The notes under the pieces were generated by a model. The model saw only the letters and a list, made by a program, of their open reading frames with translations, made no database searches and had not been told where the DNA came from. A DNA stretch of 64,000 bases, taken from the NCBI GenBank assembly GCA_032622095.1, contig CP136066.1:108335319-108399318 (forward strand), in the 5' to 3' direction. Below, piece after piece: positions 11,526 through 21,990 of the stretch. Source of the stretch: Siphonodentalium dalli. Its lineage: Eukaryota > Mollusca > Scaphopoda > Gadilida > Siphonodentaliidae. Both the position numbers and the translations under genes were made by a program. Numbering within the stretch: the first letter of the stretch is position 1; every line of letters starts with the position of its first letter.

Positions 11526-11570
11526 AATTGTTGGTTTTGTGATAGAATAAACATATACATTTATTATACC

Positions 11571-12346
11571 CCCCGCAACGAAGTTAGGGGGGGTATACTG
11601 GAGTCAGCTTGTCCGTCCGTCGTCCGTCCGTCCGTCCGTGGACACAAATTTGTCCGGAGTTTTTCTCAGTCGTTTTTTTATCAATTTCCGTGAAACTTGG
11701 CACAGACATCAACCACCATGGGAACCTGTGCACCTGCGATTATGAAGTTTGTCGGACTTTTTTTGGTGGAGTTATCCCCCCTATTTCGACTTAGAAAATT
11801 TTCGCAACATGTATACATTTGTCCGAGCTTTTATTCCTACATTTTTTGGTCAATTTTTTAAAAACGTGGCACAGATATTTAGTATCATGGGAACTTGTGC
11901 ACCTGCGATTATGACGTCTGTCCGACATTTTTTGGTGGAGTTATCCCCCTTTTTCGACTTAGAAACTTTTTTTGCAACATGCATAATTTTGTCCGAGCTT
12001 TTATTCCTACAATTTTCGGTCAATGTTTTTTAATCTTGGCACTGATATTTAGTACCATGGGAACCTGTGCACCTGCGATTATGACGTCTGTCCGACATAT
12101 TTTGTGTGGAGTTATTCCCCTTTATCGACGTATAATTTTTTTCGCAACATACATAATTTTGTCTAAGCTTTTATTCCTACATTTTTTGGTCAATAGGTTT
12201 AAGATTAGGATTATGGTTGTACACCTGCAATGGGAACTGTTATTTGATTATTTTAACTAAATGTTTACTGTCATGTGAAACATCTTAGTATTTTAAAAAC
12301 AGGGGGGTATCCATAGTCCCATTGGGACAGTCACACCTCTAGTTTG
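11571..12346 (+). mobile_element. P4 Helentron-like element (complete copy)
   Basis: Begins TATACCCCCCGCAACGAAG with a GGGGGGTATAC hairpin. It has CCGTCCGTCCGTC, about three units of roughly 180 bp as at 8198-9533, and the end palindrome 'gtcccattgggac' then CACACCTCTAG, followed by TTTG. Same boundaries as the nested copy at 8797-9212. Confidence 0.7.
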
Positions 12347-12393
12347 ATCTAATAATTTCACCTGACGTTTTTAAATGTGTCATTTCATTCCAG

Positions 12394-12445
12394 GTATGCT
12401 TAATCTCTCAAAGATGAAAAACAGACCTATGATTCTTATTGGTGG
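12394..12445 (+). CDS. MOCS1: MOCS1 junction exon: end of MOCS1A with Gly-Gly and alternative donors
   Basis: Acceptor catttcattccag|GT. With the carried G, it reads GMLNLSKMKNRPMILI and then GG-stop (GGT GGG TGA, 12441-12449). The C-terminal Gly-Gly of MOCS1A is known to be essential for its activity. Two donors overlap this end. GTGGGT at 12442 leaves one base (G) and joins in frame to 13007, giving ...MILI-DETMAAA... and an A-B fusion without Gly-Gly. The consensus-like donor GTGAGT at 12446 leaves two bases and gives GGT GGA TGA, again Gly-Gly-stop. The phases were checked base by base; which donors are used is not known from sequence. Confidence 0.9.
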
Positions 12446-12451
12446 GTGAGT
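12438..12451 (+). promoter_or_regulatory. Tandem 5' splice sites 4 nt apart overlapping the MOCS1A stop
   Basis: The sequence ATTGGTGGGTGAGT holds donor 1 (G|GTGGGT, cut after 12441) and donor 2 (GG|GTGAGT, cut after 12445), and the in-frame TGA at 12447-12449. Donor 2 is closer to the animal consensus. Choice between the two, or no splicing, decides fusion versus separate MOCS1A. Confidence 0.75.
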
Positions 12452-12469
12452 TTTTATTTTCTTATCACA

Positions 12470-12710
12470 CGTTGGCCTAGCATCACTAATTGCAACCTCT
12501 GGGGACCTCATTCTGCTTAGGCCTCCTCTCCTCGGGAAAGTATAAGAAATAACAAGATTTTTAATTTCTTTAGAATTAATAATTTTCTTTTTTAGGTTAG
12601 TTTCTCTGTATCCCCAAATTGGCAGATGATGAATATGGTGATGCTAGCCCACTGTGTGTCACTAAATTCACCATTTGGGACCAAATGTTCGGCACCATAT
12701 TTTGAGGCCT
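12470..12710. mobile_element. Family D element, truncated copy (D2)
   Basis: Contains 'ctagcatcacta', 'ctctggggacctcattctgcttaggcctc' and 'gtttctctgtatccccaaattggcaga' in family D order, but both terminal arms are lost. Lies in the MOCS1A-MOCS1B intron. Confidence 0.6.
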
Positions 12711-12743
12711 GTTCCAATTCTTTCTTTTATCAGGATGCTTACC

Positions 12744-12960
12744 TACAGTAATGCTCTAAATAATCTACTCCTTAACCACAGCAGAATTATGGGTAACTTT
12801 TCAGGATTTAGTCGGAAATATGGCTTGTTGCCATTCATCGGAAAGCTCTCACTGAGAGCTTTTCAATGAATGGCAGCAAGCCATATTTTCGACTAAATCC
12901 TGAAAAATTTCCCATAATTCTGCTGTGGTTTAGGGGTTGATTATTTAGGACATATCTGTA
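12744..12960. mobile_element. Family A palindromic TA element (A2) in the MOCS1A-B intron
   Basis: TA-flanked, with arms of about 100 bp pairing with a handful of mismatches. It ends only 46 bp before the MOCS1B exon, so a stable hairpin can form in the pre-mRNA close to the acceptor. Confidence 0.85.
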
Positions 12961-13006
12961 TTTCTGTTTATATTAATTTTTACTTTGTTCAATGCTTCAT
13001 TTGCAG

Positions 13007-13950
13007 ATGAAACTATGGCAGCCGCCTATAGAAGAAGTATAAACGATAACTATATAGTCAGTACGTATCCATTATATAATCAGACAATCAGCAAACCAGT
13101 TCAATCTATCAGCCGACATCAGAGCCGATGCTTCTCAACCTCATTGGTCCATCTTCGCCAGAATCAAAGTTCAAATGAAGGTACTCCAACAGATGGTGAC
13201 GAGAATTCAGATGCCCGGCGCAGAAAACTTAGACAGCATCTGGAAGATGATATGGTTGAACGATTTGAAAAAGAAATGATGGCGACAAATGAAGATGCAG
13301 AACACAGAATTAGTGAAATTGACCTGAATTCTGAATTGAATCGGCAACAAATGAAGTATTGGGAGAGCGATTTTCATAAGATTGGTCGCCGTGACAACAG
13401 TGGAATATTTCCTGATGAGCTTAGGAAGAATGATGAATTTATTTTTAGTAACTCGGATAATTCTTTCGAGGATCATACTAAACTCACGCACACTGATGAC
13501 AGTGGGAAGGCTTCCATGGTTGATGTCGGCAGAAAGAAAATTACTGAGAGAAAGGCAGTTGCTTCAGGAAGAGTAATTTTGGGCGAGGCAGCATTCCGGC
13601 TGCTAAAGGAGAATAAACTGAAGAAGGGAGATGTGTTGGCTGTATCGCAGTTAGCAGGAATTATGGGAGCCAAAAAAACAAGCGACTTAATTCCGCTTTG
13701 TCACAACATACCCTTGTCACATGCAGCTGTATCGTTCAAGCTCAGTGATGTTGACTACACAGTCGATATCGAAGCTTCTGTTCGCTGCTCCGGTAAGACA
13801 GGTGTCGAGATGGAAGCACTGAGTGCAGTGAGCATTGCCTCGTTAACAATTTACGATATGTGCAAGGCTGTTAGCAAGGACATTGTCATCAGTGATATAA
13901 AACTCAGGTATAAGACTGGCGGCAAAAGCAAGGATTATCAAAAAAAATAA
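13007..13950 (+). CDS. MOCS1: MOCS1 terminal coding exon: MOCS1B (MoaC, cyclic pyranopterin monophosphate synthase)
   Basis: Acceptor catttgcag|AT. The frame runs to TAA at 13948. From the first ATG (13015) it is 311 residues. Residues 1-45 are basic and almost free of acids, with RCFSTS at 38-43, like a mitochondrial presequence. Residues 50-165 are a charged, low-conservation linker. From about residue 165 comes the MoaC domain: MVDVGRKK, then 214-230 AGIMGAKKTSDLIPLCH, 260-268 GKTGVEMEA, then YDMCK with D281 and K284 spaced as the essential Asp/Lys pair of bacterial MoaC, and the C-terminal YKTGGKS. MoaC converts the MOCS1A product into cPMP. With donor 12442 this exon fuses to MOCS1A; otherwise it is a second cistron. 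The exon is about 950 nt long with no internal intron. Confidence 0.95.
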
Positions 13951-14020
13951 TTTTACATTCCAACTTTGTTTTAGAATTGTTATTATATTTGATATTGGAA
14001 TATTTAATGTAAAGTGTGAT

Positions 14021-14446
14021 CAATCCTTGAAATAGTGTACCTGTCATTTGCAGAATGAGGTCCCCAGAGGGTGAATTTAGTGACACTCCTGCACTATGGG
14101 CTAGCATCACTAAATTCACCCTCTGGGGACCTCAGTCTGCTTGAGTCTCATTTTCTGGAAAGGATCTATAGTCTCAAATTAACATTGTTTTTAGTTACCC
14201 TTTCCCTTCTGTTCAATTTCTATATCCCCAAATTTGCAGAAGATAAAATGCATAATTGAGGTGATTAATAGGTGAACATCACCAACTTCAACTGGGGAAC
14301 TTCAATCTGATCCTAGTTCTCCCATAGCAGAATGAGCTCCCCAGAGGGTGACTTTGGTGATGCTAGCCAGCCATGCGGGGGTACCGTCACTAAATTCACC
14401 CTCTGGGGACCTCATTCCGCAAATGACAGACACACTCAAGTCTTTC
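14021..14446. mobile_element. Family D element (D3)
   Basis: Starts just after the MOCS1 stop. Both arm pairs are present (tttgcagaatgaggtccccagagggtgaattta and complements at about 14080-14140 and 14330-14425), with 'tatccccaaatttgcagaagataaaatgcataattgaggtg' in the middle. The ends are CAATCC... and ...CAAGTCTTTC, more diverged than in D8/D9. Confidence 0.75.
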
Positions 14447-14892
14447 AAATTCCCAGCCTAAACTAATTGTCTCTGTGAAGAAATTTAAAACCAGATCTCC
14501 CTTAAAGGCCCATTTAATTTTTGAGTCACTGATTATTTTGTTTATAGTGCCTTGATATACGGTTTTAATAACAATTTATGACATAAAATATGATTAAAAT
14601 ACTATAATTCATCACCATTTGGAACGTCTGTGTCTCAGAAGGTGTCCATAGAGTAATAGTAAATTGCTGAAATCATAGAAACATTTCCCCCGTTTCGCTC
14701 CCAGAATACAAATTCAAACTAAGATATAGTTATTCCCCTTCCATTGAAAATAATAGACTTCAGGACAGTCAAGCACAGAAAACATGTCGGTACCTCAACA
14801 AAAACAACATGTTCACACCGGATAAGTTGACGTGGTACATAATATGGCATATATTTTATATAATGTGACCTATGATTCAATCCTATTTTTAT
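14447..14892. other. No gene seen
   Basis: AT-rich sequence. The segment 14740-14850 resembles 30165-30330 ('ttccattgaaaataatagact', 'aacatgttcacac', 'ccggataagttga'), so it is part of another dispersed repeat. Confidence 0.45.
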
Positions 14893-15460
14893 GTTTACCC
14901 ATACCATAGTATGGTAAACATAGTGTCGTTGCCCGGATTGACCACTCGTCGTTAGTCCGTCCGTCCGTCCGTCTGTCTGTCTGTCTGTCTGTAGACACTT
15001 TACGCATGGTACGATAACTGAAATATTTTCTATCTGATCGGAACCAAATTTTGTATATGAATTTCTCAGCACCAAATACAGATCGAGTTCGAATATGGGT
15101 TTGATCCGAGTTTTTTTTACGGAGTTATGGCCCTTTTTCAACTTAGAATTTATGCATGCTGCCATAAGTCAAAAAGAAATTATCTGACCATAACCAAATT
15201 TGGTATGTGAGTTGCTCAACCCAAAATACATATCGAGTTCGAATATGGGTTTGATTCAATATTTTTTAATGGAGTTATGGCCCTTTGACATAGAATTCAT
15301 GAATGCTTCGATAAATCAAAAAAATTTCAACTGATAGGAACCAAATTTTGTATGTGAGTTTCTCAACTCAAAATACAGATCGAGTTCGAATATGGGTTTG
15401 ATCCGGTACTTTTTAATGGAGTTATGGCCCTTTGATTATTTTATTCATCGCTAAAATATA
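14893..15460 (+). mobile_element. P7-type array element with CCATACCATAGTATGG hairpin end
   Basis: Begins 'tttacccataccatagtatggtaaaca', a near-perfect palindrome, then 'cggattgaccactcgtc' and GTCCGTCCGTCCGTC. Three units of about 170 bp follow with 'ggaaccaaattttgtatatgaatttctcagc', 'cagatcgagttcgaatatgggtttgatccg' and 'ggagttatggccctttt'. Same family as 16085-17010 and, reversed, 60828-61365. Confidence 0.65.
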
Positions 15461-15509
15461 TCAAAGATACACAGGTGGCACTGTCTAGATAGTATCTAAT
15501 AAATCAGGT

Positions 15510-15650
15510 TCAGGATTCCATGAAGTTGTCTCTCTCTTGTGTCTTCTCACACAGATATTATCCAGTTACAATACCATGAAGTTGTCTCTCTCTTGTGTCT
15601 TCTCACACAGAGTTAGTATCCAGTTACAATACCATGAAGTTGGTTATCTT
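15510..15650 (+). repeat. Short tandem duplication, about 60-bp unit
   Basis: The block 'ccatgaagttgtctctctct' + 'tgtgtcttctcacacag' followed by 'tatccagttacaata' occurs twice, with a third partial copy. Non-coding. Confidence 0.8.
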
Positions 15651-16084
15651 GTATTGAGTTAATTAACTGCTAGGAGATGTGTTGGCTGTATCAGATTAAC
15701 TTTATACTCTATAAGTATCTCTGGCCATATCATAGGTGGAATGTTTATACTATTATATTTTATATGCATGGTTATTTAAATTTCATCTTAAAGGCATAAT
15801 CTGTTTTCATTGTTTAATAGCATTACCATTGGAATTTTGTTGGTTTCATGGGAAGACAACTTTGGTTTTCAAAGTTTTAAAAACTTGAGAGCTCTGTATC
15901 AGTCTATGGGAACAAAATAATTGTTCATAACACTTTTAAGTACTGTAGGTCTAGTTTGTTTTATCTATATATTAATGGAAAGCTTTTTCGACATTGATTT
16001 CAATTGATTACATATGTGAATTGAAAAATTAAAGGGCCACACCAGGTTTGATGTATTTTTCCTGTACTCTGCATGAGATAAAAC
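15651..16084. other. No gene seen
   Basis: AT-rich sequence without recognised repeats or reading frames. Confidence 0.4.
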
Positions 16085-17010
16085 TTTTTATGTGTACCTA
16101 TACCATAGTATGGTACACATAGCGTCAATGTCCGGATTGACCACTCGTCTGTCCGTCCATCTATATCTGTCTGTCAGACACTTTAGGTATAATGCGATAA
16201 CTCTAACATTTTCTATTTGATCGGAACCAAATTTTGTATATAGGTTTCTCATCCCAAAATACAGTTCAAGTTTGAATATGGGTTTGATCCGATTTATTTT
16301 AAAGGAGTTATGACCCTTCTTTTTTTTTTTAATTTTAAATTTGGATTTTTCATATTTATTTTAGATTGAATTTCCTCGCTCAATTTAACATAAACAAATA
16401 TTAAAAAACTTTTATAATAATACAAAAATTATTTAATTAAAAAAAAAAAATTGTCATTGACACTAATTTGTTTTAGTTGTATTCCATTAATAAGGTGTGA
16501 TGTCCTGTATTGAAAATGTGAAGATTTTATTGCAATAGTTGCATGTAATATAATGATATCAATAAATTGACATGTGAACATCCAATATCCAGAGTATGAG
16601 AATACCTTTAATAGATGTCATTCCAAGCAAAATCTGTTAATAATTGAGTGATGACATATGTTACATAGCTCTAGGGGGGGTGGTTGTATGAAGGTAAAGA
16701 TGAACAACCTGCTGGCTGGATAATTGTTTATCCTATCTGTCAAATTTATTAATGGCTAAACAATTGGATCTCACAGTGAGAGGTCCTTGTGTGAATAGGG
16801 ACAGAGTTATGAGATTTAAAACGACTCCTCCTCCACCCCAATTACTTTAACCCTTTCTTAAGACAAATTATTTGACCTTTTGATTTTAAGTTAGGTACTG
16901 ATATATGTATTACTGTGATCATATCTTTGACCAATTATCAGTTATAGCTAATCGCTATTGCCAAGGTATGGGTTAAACATCTGCCGATCGTGATCGGCCT
17001 CTCGTTTATC
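16085..17010 (+). mobile_element. P7 element, longest copy
   Basis: Left end 'ttatgtgtacctataccatagtatggtacacatag' (hairpin), then 'cggattgaccactcgtctgtccgtcc', one array unit, and a long AT-rich stretch. The right end is near 'aacatctgccgatcgtgatcggcctctcg'. The right end is supported by the reversed copy at 60828-61365, which carries 'gacgagaggtcgatcgtgcagatgtttaaccc' at the matching place. Confidence 0.6.
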
Positions 17011-17182
17011 TATGGTTCCCATAATTATTTTATCCTTATTGATTGTTTTATTTTTAATTTATATTACAAATAAAGTTTGGTATATTTATTAATATTTTGA
17101 CGTTCATATAATTCTCTTGGCATTGGTTGAATCAATGATTCAATCACTTTTGTGTGTGCCGTCTTGGATTTTACACATTTAA

Positions 17183-17300
17183 AACCCTTTCTTTACTAAA
17201 TGGGTTATCTCATTCGGTTATAAAAGTATGTTGGAATGGTCTATTATTCATCTGGACAGGTTTTCAGTAAAAATAAGCAGATGACAGATATTTAAAGTAC
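17183..17300. mobile_element. Family C fragment
   Basis: Contains 'aaccctttctttactaaatgg', 'ggttataaaagta', 'ttggaatggtctattattcat' and 'ggacaggtttcag' in family C order. One end only. Confidence 0.6.
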
Positions 17301-17324
17301 AGAAGGGGTCCTATTTATTGGAGG

Positions 17325-17433
17325 GTAATGCCCTAAATAATCTTCTCCTTAACCACAGCAGAATTATGGATAATTTTTCAGGATTTAGTCGGAAATATGG
17401 CTTGTTGCCATTCATCGGAAAGCTCTCACTGAG
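17325..17433. mobile_element. Family A element, one arm only (A3)
   Basis: The left arm (taatgccctaaataatc ... cggaaagctctcactgag) is intact but the right arm is missing, so the palindrome is lost. Confidence 0.75.
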
Positions 17434-18194
17434 GTACATATGGGTCACCTGACCAGGGGAATGTCATGGGACAGGCGCCTTTGACCTCATGTGACTTAAA
17501 GGGGGAGGGGATAATCAATAAAGAGCACTTAGTCCAAAAAAAAAAGTGTTTTGATTCTCGGGCATAGCCGCGTCTGGAAAAAAAGGCCCGCGTTGAACCA
17601 TTTTATTATGATTTTCAACCGATGCTGTCAAATGATAACACGAAAATAGGAAACTAGAAAACGGAAATTAGTTATGTTTCAAACATCGAATATGATAGAA
17701 ATACAATGGTGTATGTGTTGGTATTCAAAAACAGACACTATGCAACGATAACTACCAGGTATATTGTCACCACAAGCTGCCCAAACCCCAAGTTTATTAA
17801 GTCAAATGGTTGGATGGTATAAATTGGACGTTGCTAAACGATCACCTCTGCATACGAAATTACGGACGCAAAACGCACCGGAACGGCGGAATGTAATGTT
17901 CAAATATTTCGGCAAGGTAGATAACCCACTTTTCGTAAACAATTCTGAGATTTCCAATTTCGGGAATGCAAACAGGAAAGTAATATGGTGCGTATTGGCG
18001 ATGTGTATGCTGGTTTAATATAATAGTATTTGAAGTTTTTATGGCTAGCATGTATAGTTACTATAGTTTAGATGGATAAATATTAAAGTATATAGATAGA
18101 TATAAATAGATATATACTATAAAAAGGTACATACATATATCAAATATATCAACAACAGTAAATTGAAATATTAATTGTACATATATATCATTCT

Positions 18195-18265
18195 GGTAAA
18201 TCCCTATATCACTGGGGGTAAGCTGCTCCATGGGAAGCGGTTCGCTTGTAATAAAAGCTCCAGTG
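18195..18265 (+). repeat. Inverted repeat arm (left), about 70 bp
   Basis: 'cactgggggtaagctgctcc' + 'atgggaagcggttcgcttgt' + 'aataaaagctccagtgcgca' recurs as a near-exact complement at 23120-23192. The word 'gctccagtgcgca' appears again at 18712-18724. Confidence 0.9.
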
Positions 18266-19204
18266 CGCAGTTTACAATGCGACGGTGCGTCTGTGATTAT
18301 TTTGTGAAAAAGGAAACTGAAGTATTCAAAATGGTACGTATTATCTCTATAAACAACATTATTCTATGGAACGTCGGTCACAAATGACCAAAATGCTTCA
18401 ACTGTGATTTACATATCGCATTTATTCGAACACATTTCCATATCACGCAAAAGCAGCTGATTTATCACTTCAAAACCTGATTGTGTAACGAGAAAATTCT
18501 TAATAACATGATATTTTGTGTATGAAAATGAAATAATCTGAATAATGTCCCGTATCAATTGCTATAACAAACATCTCCGCCGTGCGATTGTTGTTGGCTT
18601 TGGTGTCTCAAACAATTAAATACTGAGAAAAATGCATTTTAATACCACCACGTGGACGCTCCAGTTCGTATTTCCATAAGCGCTAGCGCGTAGACCGCCG
18701 GGATTGGTGGGCTCCAGTGCGCATTTAAAAAGAGATTTAGGGAATTGCAGAGGGGAAAACGATCGAAACAAGTTCGTATTTATTATTTCAATCACATTGG
18801 CATTATTGGAGCCTAAAACATGACAATTATCGTGTGTTGTTTCTGTGAATTGTCAGTTATATACCAATAGTATATCCTATTATATACTCCAATCAATATG
18901 TATTTGAATGTACATGCAATCCTGTGTGATTCACATGTATTTGTACGGATATAATTAAAACTGTTCGTTTGTTGTCAGCCTAATTGATTTCGAATAGTGG
19001 GTTGATCATGTATGCATATTACGAAGTGAGAGATTGACCATTACATGCATGTATTCGAATAATTAATCTTGCAAAATAATTGTCGATATGCGGCTTGTGT
19101 AAGTCATAACACAATATGGATGTGCCATTATATAAGGATTAACTGTCATGTGGACTGTTTTTATGGAGATGTAACCGTGAGGTAAGTGGTCATAACTTGT
19201 GTAA
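18266..19204. other. No gene seen
   Basis: AT-rich sequence with one repeat of the 'ctccagtgcgca' word (about 18713). No convincing coding frame. Confidence 0.4.
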
Positions 19205-21000
19205 CTTATTAGCTCAACTTTACTTTGTAAAGTTTGAGCTATTGCCATGGCTTTGTCGTCCGTCGTCCGTGTGTGCGTGTGTACGGGCGGCGTCAACAAT
19301 AGAGGCTACAGGTCGTACCTTTGATCGGATCATTATGAAATTTGTCATAGCTGTTGACATCAACATTTGTACCGGAATGATTCATTTTGGGGTCATACGG
19401 AAAAAAAACATGGCCGCCAGTGGCCATCTTAGATTTCAAAATTCAATCCATTAGCACGGGCTACAGGCCGTACTGTTCATCTGATCGTCATGAAATTTGT
19501 CATGGATGTTAATATTGACATGTAGATGGGAACGAGTAATTTTGAGGTCATTCGGCCAAAAAACATGGCCGCCAGCAGCCATCTTCGATTTTACTCTTTG
19601 CATGACTAAATCCTTTAGCACGGGCTACAGGTCGTACCTTTAGTCAGATCGTCATAAAATTTGTCATGGATGTTAACAATGACATGTAGATGGGAACGAG
19701 TCATTTTGGGGTCATTCGGCCAAAAAAGATGGCCGCCAGCAGCCATCTTGGATTTTACTCTTTGTATGACTAAATCCTTTAGCACGGGCTACAGGTCGTA
19801 CCTTTAGTCTGATAATCATTAAATTTATCATGGCTGTTGAAATTGGAATGTAGATGGGAACGAGTCATTTTGGGGTCATTCGGACAAAAAACATGGCCGC
19901 CAGTGGCCATCTTTGTTTTCAAAATTCAATCCATTAGCACGGGCCACAGGTCGCACTGTTCGTCTGATCATCATGAAATTTGTCATGGATGTTAATATTG
20001 ACATGTAGATGGGAACGAGTAATTTTGGGGTCATTCGGCCCAAAAACATGGCCGCCAGCAGCCATCTTGGATTTTACTCTTTGTATGACTAAATTCTTTA
20101 GCACGGGCTACAGGTCGTACCTTTAGTCTGATCATCATAAAATTTGTCATGGATGTTAACAATGACATGTAGATTGGAACGAGTAATTTTGGAGTCAATC
20201 GGCCAAAAAACATGGCCGCCAGCAGCCGTCTTGGATTTTACTCTTTGTATGACTAAATCCTTTAGCACGGGCTACAGGTTGTATCTTTAGTCTGATCATC
20301 ATAAAATTTTTCATGAATGTTAATAATGACATGTAGATGGGAACGAGTCATTTTGGGGTCATTCGGCCAAAAAAGATGGCCGCCAGCAGCCATCTTGGAT
20401 TTTACTCTTTGTATGACTAAATCCTTTAGCACGGGCTACAGGTCGTACCTTTAGTCTGATCATCATAAAAATTTTCATGGCTGTTGAAATTGGAATGTAA
20501 ATGGGAACGAGTCATTTTGGGGTCATTCGGACAAAAAACATGGCCGCCAGCGGCCATCTTGGATTTCAAAATTTAATCCATTAGCACGGGCCACAGGTCG
20601 TACTATTCGTCTGATCATCATGAAATTTGTCCTGGATGTTAATGTTGATATGGAGATGGGAACGAGTAATTTTGGGGTCAATCGGCCAAAAAACATGGCC
20701 GCCAGCAGCCATCTTGGATTTTACTCTTTGTATGACTAAATTCTTTAGCATGGGCTACAGGTCGTACCTTTAGTCTGATCGTCATAAAATTTGTCATTGA
20801 TGTTAACGATGACATGTAGATGGGAACGACTCATTTTGGGGTCATTCGGCCGAAAACATGGCCGCCAGCAGCCATCTTGGATTTTACTTTTCTCTTCATG
20901 TCTATAAACTAGTATTAGACATTCAACTTTCCACATTCCTAATCGCTCCATTGACTGTAATATATTAAATTATTCCCTTTCCAAGTTGAGCTACAGTGTC
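19205..21000 (+). repeat. Pearl/CvA-like element: about ten 155-165-bp tandem units
   Basis: Ends are inverted: TTAGCTCAACTT at about 19207 and AAGTTGAGCTA at about 20983. After 'cgtccgtcgtccgtgtg' come about ten units starting 'tagcacgggctacaggtcgtacc', with 'atcatcatgaaatttgtcatgg', 'tgacatgtagatgggaacga' and 'ggccaaaaaacatggccgcc' followed by 'agcagccatcttggattt'. Unit starts are near 19452, 19617, 19780, 19934, 20098, 20261, 20425, 20581 and 20744. Two unit subtypes alternate irregularly (ending 'ttttactctttgtatgactaaat' or 'tttcaaaattcaatcc'). The short frames on both strands are repeat-derived. Confidence 0.75.
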
Positions 21001-21527
21001 ATTGACACTTTCATATTTATATACATTTAGCGAAAAAAGCCACTTTTGTAAATGTATTTAAATCGAAAAGTGTATCGTGACAAAACCAGCCCAAAATATC
21101 CCACAGCACCCTTGGCAAAAGTTAACAGGAAAAATTGAAACCCGACGATTTATTAAGTCAATCCTGCGCGAATCCAAATGCGCCCAAAACATTAAGCGTT
21201 CGTCTAACCAAACCCAAATGACGTATCAATATGGTTATGAGCTGACGTATCGATGTTGTTATGAGCTGTTGCGCATTCACCATTAATAATTGCAACTAGC
21301 CACGTGGCCGCCGACCAATCAGAATGCTGGATTTAGTGATGACAACACTTAGTATGTAAATATATATAAATGGCACGAAAACGGCATGCATGACCATTAA
21401 AGGCAGACAATCTGATCAGGTGGCCCTCGTATAATCAGATTCCAACAACAACAAAAACATTTCTCAAAAGACGCTTTAGTTATTATAATCAACTAATTGC
21501 AAAAAATAATGCCAAATACATGCAATT
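21001..21527. other. No gene seen
   Basis: Contains a duplicated 'gagctg.cgtatcga/gagctgttgcgc' stretch near 21238-21272 and AT-rich sequence. Frames here have no recognised domain. Confidence 0.35.
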
Positions 21528-21737
21528 ATGGATGCATTTTATAACTTTTCCGAAACAACAAGGTGTTATCACTGCCGAGAAAAACAAGAAAATGGCAGTG
21601 GTGCAATTCGGCACACCATGCAAGCGCACCCATCTGAAGAACTTGCGGTGCTGGTGTTAGAAAATGGCAGGGAAACCACGGGGATCATTGAATCCTCCAT
21701 TGATATAAGCGACCCTTCCATACCCGCATACACCTGA
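21528..21737 (+). CDS. Small frame with a C2H2 zinc-finger-like motif, hypothetical
   Basis: A 69-residue open frame from ATG. Cys13-x2-Cys16-x12-His29-x4-His34 (RCYHC ... IRHTMQAH) fits a classical C2H2 finger, followed by PSEELAVLVLENG and an acidic/Ser-rich tail. It lies inside the possible 5.9-kb element. It could be a remnant of a DNA-binding element protein or a chance frame. No transposase catalytic motif was seen nearby. Confidence 0.3.
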   Translation: MDAFYNFSETTRCYHCREKQENGSGAIRHTMQAHPSEELAVLVLENGRETTGIIESSIDISDPSIPAYT

Positions 21738-21990
21738 AATAACAATAATGAAATAATAATTAATAAACGCAAGATAATCAGGTATAATTGTGGGTAGAGT
21801 GTCTTCATTGCGGGTGGGTAATATTGGGCAACTCAATTTGCAATGCAGGGGTCCAGGAATTTTTTGTTTTAATTTATCATATTATTTTCTCAAAATACTA
21901 TAATAAATTAAAATCAGATATATTCCCGGACCCCTGTGATTTGCACTCCACCCGGAGTTGAAAGACAATCATATTTACAACATATATTTC

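Noticed and set aside
11259-11542. Repetitive 76-77-codon frames on both strands
   Set aside because: Produced by the 39-bp minisatellite.
12675-12869. Recurring peptide NHSRIMGNFSGFSRKYGLLPF found in several frames across the window
   Set aside because: It is the translation of the left arm of family A MITEs, present wherever a copy occurs; not a gene.
13207-13673. Minus-strand frames across the MOCS1B exon
   Set aside because: Shadows of the strongly supported plus-strand MoaC coding sequence.
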